From: DATDMG01 sp036518955
GTDB lineage: Bacteria > Actinomycetota > Actinomycetes > Actinomycetales > Kineosporiaceae
Direction: 5' to 3'
NCBI GenBank assembly: GCA_036518955.1
Contig: DATDMG010000270.1
Span: 1-18,881 of the forward strand
Length of the DNA stretch: 18,881 nt
In this document: positions 1-7,349 of the stretch, piece by piece
Position numbering within the stretch: the first letter of the stretch is position 1
Layout: each line of letters opens with the position of its first letter
The notes under the pieces: model-generated
Database searches by the model: none
Told to the model about the DNA's origin: nothing
What the model saw: the letters and a program-made list of their open reading frames with translations, nothing else
Made by a program: the position numbers and the translations under genes

Positions 1-77
1 AGCGTGGCACCCGGAGTGGACTCGAACAGATCGACGGCCTGCCGGCGGAACTCATCGGAGTAGGTCTTGCGGGCCAT
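1..77 (-). CDS. IS3-family transposase OrfA, N-terminal end (runs off window)
   Basis: Only the first 25 codons are inside the window. They read from an ATG at 77 leftwards and begin MARKTYSDEFRRQAVDLFES, the characteristic opening of the helix-turn-helix OrfA protein of IS3-family insertion sequences. OrfA binds the element's ends, and with OrfB, made by frameshifting, forms the active transposase. The rest of the element lies outside the window to the left, so completeness cannot be judged. Its presence marks this edge as an insertion site and gives a plausible cause for the truncated reading frame immediately to the right. Recognition rests on a short but distinctive N-terminus. Confidence 0.8.
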   Translation of the reverse strand, partial: MARKTYSDEFRRQAVDLFESTPGAT

Positions 78-140
78 GTGACAGATCATCTCGCTTCCCC
101 AGCACCGTGCTGGAATCAGCGTGTCCATGATCCGGGGTCA
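1..140 (-). mobile_element. Left part of an IS3-family element, probable end near 140
   Basis: The transposase start at 77 is preceded by about 60 bases that carry no gene. On the minus strand these begin TGACCCCGGATCATGGACAC, which looks like an IS3-type terminal repeat beginning with TGA. The exact boundary is inferred; the other end and any target duplication are outside the window. A short hairpin (CCGGGG at 132-137 pairing with CCCCGG at 144-149) sits across the proposed boundary. Confidence 0.4.
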
Positions 141-323
141 AGTCCCCGGGTCCTCGTCAAGGTCCACCAGGCACCATGCGGACCGAGAACCCTTGGACGG
201 AAGGCTGAGGACGAGCTTCGACGTGCCCGGTACCTGGATCAGCGCGGACCCATACCCTGCTCCGATCGATCGCGGGTCAACCGGCAGCTCGACCACCGAG
301 ACGTCGAACGCCACCAGCCCCAA
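138..323 (-). pseudogene. Possible gene fragment cut by the IS insertion
   Basis: A minus-strand frame of 61 residues (TTG at 323, or the GTG a few codons later) reads like ordinary protein, for example VVELPVDPRSIGAGYGSALI. It ends LVDLDEDPGT, where the stop TGA is formed by the first bases of the proposed insertion-sequence end. That placement suggests the insertion cut off the 3' part of a gene. A TAG lies in frame just upstream of the TTG, so only this short piece is open. I do not recognise the family, and the fragment is short enough to be a chance frame. Confidence 0.25.
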
Positions 324-711
324 CCCCTAGCACCTTCGCCACGTCGGCCAAGGACGGCACCTTACTGGACGGATCTCTGCGCCCGCATCAATGCATCCTC
401 ACATGCCGCGATGTTCGGCTTCGGGGGTCGGCCAGCTGGTCACTCTATGTGATCGGGTTGCGGTGTAGGACCGGGCGTGCGTTCAGTGAGTGGGCCACGA
501 GGCGAGCACGAGGCGCATCACGCCGGCCGGCCCCGCCCGTCGCGTCATCGACGCGCACGCGGCGGGCGAGATCCGCGCCGATGCCTACCGTCATGACCAC
601 GACCGACCTCCGGCGTCTCGACCTGCCATCGCTCCGGTACCGAATGGAACCGGCCGAGGTCCCGACCGATGAGTGCCCGCGTACGTCCGTGCAAGCCCAG
701 TGCAAGCCCGC
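324..711. other. No recognisable gene
   Basis: About 390 bases between the fragment next to the insertion sequence and the end of the membrane-protein gene. Short frames exist on both strands, but none shows a family motif, a ribosome-binding site or a sustained coding bias. I see nothing I can support here. Confidence 0.5.
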
Positions 712-1257
712 CTACTGGGGAGTCGTCGCTCTGCGTCTCGGCGCCAGGCTCTCCGTCGCAACACACCCCGCGGGGGAACCGCACCCTGTGACCCCAGGTC
801 TGTAAGCACAGTCCAGCGCCAGCGGCCAAGGGACGTCGTGCAGGCGCTCGTCGTGGCCGTTGCTGCTGCGGATCTCGCACACTCGCTCCCTGGCGGCGCG
901 GAAGGTCTTGACGTTGACCACGAGAGCCGGTGCCAGCAGGCTGACGGCAAGGATGGCGATCCACACCGCCCGTGGCCCGAAGAAGGTCACAGTCCAGGCG
1001 ATCAGCCAGACACCGACGCCGATCCCCAGCCCGATGGCCTGGTACCCGAGCCCGTCGAGTTCAAAATCCTGCCTCGGCCAGCTGCCGTACACGATGTACC
1101 AGGGCACCACGATTGCGCCGACGATCGCGGAGGCGAGAATCCCGGGCAGGACAAGCAAGTTGATCACCCATCGCGGACGGCGCGAGACAGGCCCTCCCAT
1201 CAGCCCCGGCTGGGATGCCGAGACACCAGTGCCCTGCGCTGGGTGCTCTTCGTTCAT
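712..1257 (-). CDS. Small integral membrane protein, unknown function
   Basis: A 181-residue frame starts with ATG at 1257. Residues 1-30 are hydrophilic and end in a basic stretch (SRRPRW). Three strongly hydrophobic segments follow at roughly 31-58, 73-93 and 96-114. The last is followed by a basic stretch (KTFRAARER) and a hydrophilic C-terminal tail of about 60 residues rich in Arg, Cys and Ala. This fits a small three-span membrane protein, with the positive flanks suggesting cytoplasmic ends by the positive-inside rule. No family motif was recognised and no strong ribosome-binding site precedes the ATG. An internal start at MGGPVSRRP (residue 20) is possible. The tail may read past the native end if a frameshift is present, as in many neighbours. 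Confidence 0.55.
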   Translation of the reverse strand: MNEEHPAQGTGVSASQPGLMGGPVSRRPRWVINLLVLPGILASAIVGAIVVPWYIVYGSWPRQDFELDGLGYQAIGLGIGVGVWLIAWTVTFFGPRAVWIAILAVSLLAPALVVNVKTFRAARERVCEIRSSNGHDERLHDVPWPLALDCAYRPGVTGCGSPAGCVATESLAPRRRATTPQ

Positions 1258-1637
1258 GCGAGCAGTGTCGCGTTCAGGAATGCCGAACCACCAACCAGTC
1301 CCCCCGGCCCCCTCGCCGCCCGGCCCTCGGGCGGCGAGGGGGGGACGCTGGTGTCTGCTCGATGTTCACGACCGGCGTCGTCGGCGCCGTCCGCCATGGA
1401 CGAGCGCACCTGGCGAACCACGGAACACCTCCGATCCACTCCGGCGGGACCTCCCAATGCACTCCTGGGTCGAGACCTGCGCTCGAGGCAACGCGCACAT
1501 CTGCCGCGAGTCCCGCGTCCGGCAGCAGCGCATCCGTGACTGAGCGTGCTTGGCACTGAGCTCGGCCTCGGTTGCATCGCTGATCTGGGTGCGGGTACGC
1601 CTGCGCCTGCGCGTGGTGGGCGGTCAGGTCCGGTAGG
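1258..1637. other. Non-coding stretch containing a strong hairpin
   Basis: About 380 bases between the minus-strand membrane-protein start and the end of the DUF6210-like gene. Apart from the 14-bp hairpin at 1308-1342 I see no gene or RNA here; the open frames lack motifs and start signals. Confidence 0.5.
1308..1342 (-). terminator. 14-bp perfect hairpin, probable terminator
   Basis: CCCCCTCGCCGCCC at 1308-1321 is perfectly complementary to GGGCGGCGAGGGGG at 1329-1342 with a 7-base loop. It lies downstream of the minus-strand DUF6210-like gene and upstream of the membrane-protein start, so it could end the former transcript and insulate the latter. There is no T-run, which is common for actinomycete terminators. 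It could act in either direction. Confidence 0.45.
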
Positions 1638-2090
1638 TCAGTCTGAGTTCGGCCAGATCAGGACGCCAGGACCGTCGGGGGTGAGTACTGGAACCCAGGC
1701 TTCATCGATCTCGGACACGCGATCAGGGTCGATGCGGAGTGCTTGCGGTTCACCGTCGCCGATCGGTGCCAGGCCGTTTGGCGACATGTAGATGCCGATC
1801 TGTTCGACGGCGCGCGTCAGGCGTTCGAGTATCGGACTGATCGTCGGATGCTCGCGGTAGCGGCTTCCGGTGCCTGCTCCCCTCAGTTGGTTGAGAAAGA
1901 TGTCGTCCAGGTCGCTCTTGGAGAGAGGGGCTTGAACCGGAACGAGGTAGCCTTCGGGCCGGGCGTGGAGACAAGCGGTGCCGCCGTACTGATGCTCATA
2001 CCGAACTCCAGTGGGGCGGTGGATGACGACGTACATCCACTCCGGCCAGCTGCCGTAGGGGTCGACCTCTACGATCATCTGCGACACCAT
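1638..2090 (-). CDS. DUF6210-like protein
   Basis: A 150-residue frame with the features I associate with the actinomycete family DUF6210. It has an N-terminal strand (IVEVDPYGSWPEW), a block around HQYGGTACLH (residues 33-42) followed by GYLVPV, and a highly conserved C-terminus DEAWVPV, TPDGPGV and IWPNSD. The family's function is unknown to me. ATG at 2090 is the first in-frame start after the neighbouring helicase wreck. A second ATG at 2078 (MIVEVDPYG) would also suit the family. Neither has a good ribosome-binding site. The frame is continuous with the last open frame of the upstream helicase relic, so the native promoter may have been lost and expression is doubtful. Length looks complete. 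Confidence 0.72.
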   Translation of the reverse strand: MVSQMIVEVDPYGSWPEWMYVVIHRPTGVRYEHQYGGTACLHARPEGYLVPVQAPLSKSDLDDIFLNQLRGAGTGSRYREHPTISPILERLTRAVEQIGIYMSPNGLAPIGDGEPQALRIDPDRVSEIDEAWVPVLTPDGPGVLIWPNSD

Positions 2091-2119
2091 GGCTTGGATA
2101 GTCGGGCACTGGCTCCTGG

Positions 2120-2825
2120 TCTGCCACAGGTTTTCAGTCCCGGGCCGCCCCGCAGCGCCACCAGGGGCGCCGACCCCGCGCACACCCACGGGTGGAGCGG
2201 GCTCGGCGGCGACCCACTCCTCCGCCGTCACCCGGGACTCTCCGATGACGGCGTCCTCGTCCAGGGCCTCGCCGAACACCTCGGCCGCGAAGTCGAGCAA
2301 CGCCGCTCGCCCGGTAGCGCCGTCCCCGAGTGTCGCGGACGTCGCGACCGGCGTGATGTCGCCCAGCGGGCGACCCGGCCGGGCCCACCCCGAGCGTGGA
2401 GCCGAGGCGCTGCAACAGCATCGCGACGTCCGTGCCCTGAGCACCGTCGTAGGTGTGGAACTCACGGCGGCAGTGGTCCGGCACCGGCAGCAGGAACGAC
2501 TCCGTCTTGCCCGACCCGGTGCCGGTCGTCACGATCGCCGGCAACGGACGGCCGGCCCGCGAATCCAGCCGCTCGAACGCCCGCGCCTGGTGCTCATGCG
2601 GCGCGAACCCGCCCGGCGCCACTCCAACGACCCTCGCTACACCTCCCCCGCCGGACGGAACGGCAACCTCACCCGGACGAACGGGCCACGGAAGATCTTC
2701 CGCTCCGGATCCAGCAGGAACCGCGCCAGCTCTGCCCGCACGTCATCATCGGTCAGCGCGAACGTCGTCCCCAGGAAGTCGGTCAGCGTGCGTCGCAACT
2801 CCTGCGCGACCAGCGACGGCAGCAC
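2120..2825 (-). pseudogene. Wreck of a large DEAD/DEAH-box helicase (defence-island type)
   Basis: A GTG at 2825, preceded by GGGAGGGGG, starts LPSLVAQELRRTLTDFLGTT and runs to RGPFVRVRLPFRPAG, the N-terminal signature of a large actinomycete helicase. The frame stops at 2637. The next part is in another frame: FAPHEHQARAFERL, then Walker A TGTGSGKTE (about 2500-2529) and FLLPVPDHCRR. At about 2463 this joins directly to motif II, EFHTYDGAQGTDVA, so the stretch normally separating motifs I and II is missing. A second frameshift near 2380 leads to PVATSATLG (motif III, near 2335) and ESRVTAEEWVA, after which similarity fades. Such helicases normally exceed 1000 residues and are often found beside phage-defence genes. 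Two frameshifts, an internal deletion and loss of the whole C-terminal part make function very unlikely. Confidence 0.82.
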
Positions 2826-2862
2826 GGCCGACCCCCTCCCACACGATCTCCCCCGACCTTAC

Positions 2863-2878
2863 TGAACGTTACCGTTCA
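2863..2878. promoter_or_regulatory. Palindromic operator-like site TGAACGTTACCGTTCA
   Basis: TGAACG and CGTTCA form a perfect 6-bp inverted repeat around TTAC, in the 187-base gap between the divergent helicase relic (start 2825) and the HEAT-repeat operon (start 3013). Length and symmetry resemble TetR-family operators. No regulator gene is adjacent, so the binding protein is unknown. It sits 38 bases before the relic's start codon, where it would overlap that gene's promoter. Confidence 0.35.
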
Positions 2879-3012
2879 CGTCTCCCCGCACATGCAGATC
2901 TCCGCACCCGTTTGATGACACAACGTTTCCTACGTGACACGCCTGGTTGATGAACGCTCTCGAGTCGGTTCAACCCCAGCTCCTTTCTGTGGTTACGGTC
3001 TATCGTCGGCGC

Positions 3013-4995
3013 GTGTTCACCGGAATCGATCAGGTGCCGTGGGCGTCACTCGGCGCCATGAACGGGGACCCCACCACGGTCCCAGTGCTGCTCGGGAGAC
3101 TGTCCGGACAGGAAACAGGGCTGGACGCCCTCGCGGACCTGGAGGAGGTCCTCTTCCATCAGGGAGGAGCGGTGTGCCCGGCCGCGGCCGCGGCACTGCC
3201 GTTTCTGGTCGAGGCGGCCTTCACCGCGCCCCGCACGATCCGCCTCGGGATTCTTGACCTCATCTGCGCCATCGCCGCCACCGCACCAGACGTTGATGCG
3301 AGATGGCTGGCCTCCGAGTGGCCTACCGCCTGGCAGGGTCAGGTCAAGCGCCTGCTGACCCTGATGGATGACCCCGACCCCGGCGTGCGGATCCTCGCCG
3401 CCCAGACCGTCGCCACGGACCCCGGCACCGCCGCACAGGTAGCTGCACGGATTCAGGCCAGGCATCCCCTCGAGCCCGATCCCGCCGTCCGCGCCCGGCA
3501 GATGCTCGTGATCGCCGGGATCGCCGAGGCAGGATCCCTGCAGCCTCCGGGCGCCGCCGACCCATGGCTGGACGACGTTTCCCGAGCCGACGCTTCTCCC
3601 TCGGTCCGTCTGCTCGCCGAACTGGCACCCCGGTACGAGCCCTCCCCGCGAACGCCCCCGGACGTCGAGCGTCTCGCCGGCCTGGTCACCGAGTTCGACC
3701 TGTCGGTGCTCGCAGCATCAGACGGCACCGACGCCACCTGGACCGGCGTCCTGCGCTGGATCAGCGAGCGGCTGGCCGACTCCCCCAGCAGCCAGCAAGG
3801 CCTGATCCGGGAACTGACCCAGCGCCACGACGACGGCCTGCGCGAAGGCGCCGCCCAGGCGTGCGCGGAACTCCTGACCAGCAGCACCCAGGGCCAGGAC
3901 GTCCTGGCCAGCACCATGCTGGACCGTCTGGAGGATTCCTCGCCCTCCGTCCGGGCCCTGGCCGCGACCATGATCGCAGCCCTCGCCCCCCTGCTCAGCG
4001 AAGACGTGCACGCCGCCACCCGTCTCGCGGCCCTCACCGGTGACCGCACCAGCGCCGGACTCCGCCGCAACGTCCCCCTCGCCGCACTTGCCGCCTGGGG
4101 GCTGGCCCGCATGGGCGATCCCCGGTGCCTGCCCTATCTGCGTCAGGTCCTCCACGACGGCGACTCCCCCTACGGGCTGCTCACAGAACACTTCCCGCGC
4201 GGGCTGAGCCCCATCGTCCGCCTGCCCTCGATCAACGAAGTCCTGGCCCCGCTCGGGCGCTCGGCGGCCAGCCTCACCCCGCTGCTGCTGCAGCACCTGA
4301 CCCCGGAATCCGGCTACCACACCCAGCGCGCCTACGCCGAAGTGGTCGCTGCCTGGGGCCCCGGCGCCGAGGACGCCACCGGGCACCTGACCCTCCTGCT
4401 GAACACCCCGTCCGCCGGCTACGCCGCCCAAGCCCTGGCAGCGATCGGGCCCTCCGCTGCCTCCTCCGCCGAGAGCCTGGTCAAGATCGCCACCACATCG
4501 CCGGACGCCCACATCGCGATCCACGCCGCAGCAGCCCACCACGGCGTCACCGGGGACCCCGGCCTGGCTCTGCGTGTTCTCACCGCCGCGCTCGCCGAGG
4601 ACGACGACGCCGCGGCCGTCGCCCGGCTGCTCGCAGACCTTGGCCCCGTCGCGAGGCCCACCGCGTCAGCGCTGCGCCAGCTGGCCGAGCACCGCGACCA
4701 CTGGGTGCGTCTCGAGGCCCAGCACGCGCTGTGGTGCATCGATGCCCAGCCGATGGACCAGATCTTGCACGGCCTGCAGCCCCAGCCCAGCGGCGCGACG
4801 CTGCCCGCGCTGCACCGCGCAGTCGCCTGCCTCGCACGGCACGGCGCGCCAGAACCGGCCCGCCCCTCACTGCACGCCCTGCTCGAACACCCACTGCGGC
4901 TGTCGACCTACGGAGGCTGGCGCAGCATCACCGCCGACCTCCAGATCAGATCCGACACCCGGACCGCGCTCGGCACCAGCCGGTCAGCCTCCTGA
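3013..4995 (+). CDS. HEAT-repeat protein 1
   Basis: A 660-residue all-helical repeat protein rich in Ala and Leu. The body consists of repeated pairs of amphipathic helices with the HEAT-like pattern D(P)xxxVRxxAAxxxA, for example DDPDPGVRILAAQTVA and DSSPSVRALAATMIAAL, plus WVRLEAQHALWCI near the C-terminus. Residues 49-68 carry HQGGAVCPAAAAALPFLVEA, a block shared with the next gene. HEAT arrays are scaffolds for protein or nucleic-acid binding; no enzymatic motif is visible. I chose GTG at 3013 because MFTGIDQVPWASL is the usual N-terminus of this family; an in-frame ATG 22 codons upstream would add an uncharacteristic segment. No clear ribosome-binding site is seen. It is the first gene of a two-gene operon. 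Its true partner is unknown. Confidence 0.85.
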   Translation: MFTGIDQVPWASLGAMNGDPTTVPVLLGRLSGQETGLDALADLEEVLFHQGGAVCPAAAAALPFLVEAAFTAPRTIRLGILDLICAIAATAPDVDARWLASEWPTAWQGQVKRLLTLMDDPDPGVRILAAQTVATDPGTAAQVAARIQARHPLEPDPAVRARQMLVIAGIAEAGSLQPPGAADPWLDDVSRADASPSVRLLAELAPRYEPSPRTPPDVERLAGLVTEFDLSVLAASDGTDATWTGVLRWISERLADSPSSQQGLIRELTQRHDDGLREGAAQACAELLTSSTQGQDVLASTMLDRLEDSSPSVRALAATMIAALAPLLSEDVHAATRLAALTGDRTSAGLRRNVPLAALAAWGLARMGDPRCLPYLRQVLHDGDSPYGLLTEHFPRGLSPIVRLPSINEVLAPLGRSAASLTPLLLQHLTPESGYHTQRAYAEVVAAWGPGAEDATGHLTLLLNTPSAGYAAQALAAIGPSAASSAESLVKIATTSPDAHIAIHAAAAHHGVTGDPGLALRVLTAALAEDDDAAAVARLLADLGPVARPTASALRQLAEHRDHWVRLEAQHALWCIDAQPMDQILHGLQPQPSGATLPALHRAVACLARHGAPEPARPSLHALLEHPLRLSTYGGWRSITADLQIRSDTRTALGTSRSAS

Positions 4996-5008
4996 GGAGA
5001 ACAACGAC

Positions 5009-6181
5009 ATGCCCGAAGGCACGCTCAGGGCAGGCCTGCCGTGGGATCACCTTCCGCACGCGTACGGCCTCGCCACCGACACCCCGGGGCACCTGCAAGC
5101 GCTGATGGGCGACGACCCGCAGGCGCAGCACGCTGCGGTGGAGCACCTGTTCAGCGCCGTGCTGCACCAGGGCACCGTGTACCCGGCGACGCCGGCCGCA
5201 GTTCGCGTGATCGGCAGCCTCCTCGACGCCCCAGCCCTGCGGCGCCACACGCCACACGGACGGCCCGTCCTGGCGTCCGTCGTTCGCTGGCTCAGCGAGG
5301 CAGCCGAGTCAGCAGGCTGGTACGAGCCCGACCTTGATCTGCCTCAGCCGACCAGCCAGGAACTCGACGCGTGGTGCGCCCTGCTCGACGCCGACGACGA
5401 ACAGGCATGGGACTCCCCGGTGCTCGACGCCCTGTCCAACGCCGCGCTCGCGGACCTGCGCGACAGCGCCCCCGAGCTGGTACACCTGCTCCTGCCCCTG
5501 CTGGACCACGCCGAGCTGGCCGTCCGGATGGAGGCCGCCGGTGCGCTGGCCCAGTGGGGCATGCTGCCAGCGGCGACCCCCCTCACAGCCCGCACTGTTC
5601 AGCGGCTGCAAGCCCGGCTGGAGCAAGCGCAGGGCCGCGACGAGCGCGCAGGCCTCCTGCTGGCTCTCGGCCAGCTCGGAGCCGACACCGCACCCTGGCT
5701 GGGCGACCCTGACCCTGCCGTCCAAGCCATGGCCGCTCTGCGCTGCCCCGGCGACGACCGCTCCACCCCGCTGCTCGTCTCAGCCTTGACACACGTCCGC
5801 GAGACGGACACCTGGTTCGGCGAACGGCCACCCCTCATCCCCTCCCAGGTCCGCTTCACCCTGCTCCAGGAACTCCTGGCCCGCGACGTCCCGTTCGCTG
5901 ACCTGCTGCCCGCCGCCTTGGCGGTGGCCGAGGTCGCCCACCCCTACACCGCGGACGACGACTGGGGACCCCTCCTGCGCGCAGCCTTTCCCGCCACCAC
6001 CTCCCTGCTAGGGGTCCCGACCCCGCCGCCCGCAAGACTTGACGCCTCACAGCGCGCCTTCCTTCAGGCCCTGCTGGCCAACCGGTCGCTCTGGGACACA
6101 AAGATCCTTGACGCCAAGAACGCCTTCACGAACGTGGGCCTTCCCTATGGGCGCTCAGCCGTGGCCAAGCTGGCCCGCTGA
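5009..6181 (+). CDS. HEAT-repeat protein 2
   Basis: A 390-residue helical repeat protein. GAGGAG overlaps the stop codon of the previous gene and lies 9 bases before this ATG, which fixes the start and indicates translational coupling. The N-terminus PWDHLPHAYG with HLFSAVLHQGTVYPATPAAV (residues 47-66) matches the corresponding block of the upstream protein, so the two are probably distant paralogues. HEAT-like helix pairs follow, for example HAELAVRMEAAGALAQWG and GDPDPAVQAMAALRC. The C-terminus ends in NRSLWDTKILDAKNAF, with a short basic end. No catalytic or membrane motif is seen. Function is unknown; a joint scaffold or binding role with its neighbour is an inference from repeat type and coupling. 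Confidence 0.82.
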   Translation: MPEGTLRAGLPWDHLPHAYGLATDTPGHLQALMGDDPQAQHAAVEHLFSAVLHQGTVYPATPAAVRVIGSLLDAPALRRHTPHGRPVLASVVRWLSEAAESAGWYEPDLDLPQPTSQELDAWCALLDADDEQAWDSPVLDALSNAALADLRDSAPELVHLLLPLLDHAELAVRMEAAGALAQWGMLPAATPLTARTVQRLQARLEQAQGRDERAGLLLALGQLGADTAPWLGDPDPAVQAMAALRCPGDDRSTPLLVSALTHVRETDTWFGERPPLIPSQVRFTLLQELLARDVPFADLLPAALAVAEVAHPYTADDDWGPLLRAAFPATTSLLGVPTPPPARLDASQRAFLQALLANRSLWDTKILDAKNAFTNVGLPYGRSAVAKLAR

Positions 6182-6487
6182 CCACAGCTCACTCAGGGCG
6201 TGCCGTCGAGCGCAGCCAAGTCTGGTCACGCCCGCAGGCGCGGCGACGGTCGGTGAACAGTCGAGGCGGACCGCAAACAACTCGGAGCGCAGATGAGTGC
6301 GGTTCCCCGGGGCAAGCGGGCGCCGGTGACGAGGGGTCATCGCGGGGCGCGTCGGGTGTCGACCAGGTGTCGGTGGAGTGCTGCGCCCCGTGGGAGCCGG
6401 GCCGCGTCGGTTCCCCGGGCCGGGGGCCCACGCCAGCTCACTGTCAGCCGTGGGAGGCGGCCAGCTGTGCCGATGACGGTGGAGGTG
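6182..6487. other. No recognisable gene
   Basis: About 300 bases between the HEAT operon and the AbiEii-like relic. I see no convincing frame, RNA or strong hairpin terminator. Confidence 0.5.
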
Positions 6488-6864
6488 TCAGGCCCAGGCT
6501 TGGTCGAGGGCGAGGGCCAGGCGCCCGAGCCAGTGGTCGCTGGTGCCGGTCACGGTCGGGTCCTCGTCGAGGAAGTTTCCCAGTCGATGTCCCGGTCCAG
6601 AACGGCCGCGGCGTCAAAGGTGTCGGCCTCGGCACCGAGTTCGGGTCGCAGCAGGTTCTGGACGAGTGTCTGGTCGACGCGGCAGTGCTCGGCCAGGAGG
6701 GCGGCGTCGTACAGGTCCTTGCCCTGGGGGTAGCGGTCGGTGGCCAGCCACATCAGCTTCCAGGCCAGCGCGAGCGGCGCAGGGGCGGCCAGTACTGGGA
6801 CGGCGACGCCGGGCAGTGTCAGTGGTTGCGGTGCCAGCGGGAGGTGGGCGCCGAAGACGATGTT
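6488..6864 (-). pseudogene. C-terminal remnant of an AbiEii-type nucleotidyltransferase toxin
   Basis: The minus strand reads LALAWKLMWLATDRYPQGKD then LYDAALLAEH, a strongly recognisable block of the C-terminal half of AbiEii/AbiGii nucleotidyltransferase-like proteins, the toxin partners of AbiEi antitoxins. Near 6575 the frame runs off. One base of shift restores NFLDEDPTVTG and WLGRLALALDQAWA followed by TGA at 6488, a natural C-terminus. The N-terminal nucleotidyltransferase core with its GS...D catalytic motif is absent, and no antitoxin gene is next to it. It is therefore a truncated and frameshifted remnant. The upstream border, placed near 6864, is inferred from where a different similarity begins. 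Confidence 0.65.
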
Positions 6865-6982
6865 GGCCAGCGCGACGCGCCGCCCGTGCGTCGCAGCGAC
6901 CTGGAGAAGGAGCGCCAACGCCGGGCCCGGGGTTGAGGGTGACGGCCGCCGCCACGGCCAGGAACGCCGGCACAGATCGCAT
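6865..6982 (-). pseudogene. Possible N-terminal fragment of a LysE-type exporter
   Basis: From an ATG at 6982 the minus strand reads MRSVPAFLAVAAAVTLNPGP. It resembles the first membrane helix and the TPGP motif of LysE/RhtB amino-acid exporters. A one-base shift just after this gives ALLLQVAATHGRRVALANI, which also fits the next part of that family. The sequence then merges into the AbiEii-like remnant. If correct, two unrelated gene ends have been joined. The match is short and weak, and the whole stretch could instead be degraded AbiEii sequence. Confidence 0.35.
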
Positions 6983-7110
6983 CCGGGCATCATGCCCGCG
7001 CCCGGAGGCCGCCACCAACGCGCTTTCCGGCCTTCGCGCCGCGCGTCCCGGGTCGCCGCGGCGCAGCAGGCCCGTGGCATCGTCCATCCCGCCGGCGAGC
7101 CACCGGGACG

Positions 7111-7140
7111 GTCCGCTACGGCGGGGTCCGCTACGGCGGG
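7111..7140. repeat. 15-bp perfect tandem duplication
   Basis: GTCCGCTACGGCGGG occurs twice head to tail (7111-7125 and 7126-7140) in the non-coding gap between relics. It looks like a recent slippage duplication. Confidence 0.9.
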
Positions 7141-7170
7141 TCGGGTGCCGTTCGGCCCCGGGCCGCGGCG

Positions 7171-7300
7171 GGCACCAGCGCCGGGACCGCGGGCGATGGG
7201 GCCTACGCGCTGGCGCCCGCGGAGTGGGCGGCCGTCGGCTACCTCGCCGTGGCCCTCACCGCGCTCGCCTTCGTGCTCTGGTACGGGGCCGTGCTAGCGC
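7171..7300 (+). pseudogene. Possible fragment of an EamA/DMT-type transporter
   Basis: The plus strand reads YALAPAEWAAVGYLAVALTA and LAFVLWYGAV, with clear G/C-ending codons. This resembles a late transmembrane pair of drug/metabolite (EamA) transporters, where a xxEWAAxxYLAxxxTALAYxLW pattern is usual. No start codon, upstream helices or further C-terminal helix remain in frame, so it is at best a short internal piece. It runs tail to tail towards the glycosidase gene. Family assignment is tentative. Confidence 0.4.
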
Positions 7301-7349
7301 TGGTCGCCGCCCCGGCCCGGCTGCTCACCCGATCAGCGGGGGTCGGGCG

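Noticed and set aside
2947..3012. ATG start for HEAT protein 1 at 2947
   Set aside because: The extra 22 residues do not fit the family N-terminus; GTG at 3013 begins the typical MFTGIDQVPWASL sequence.
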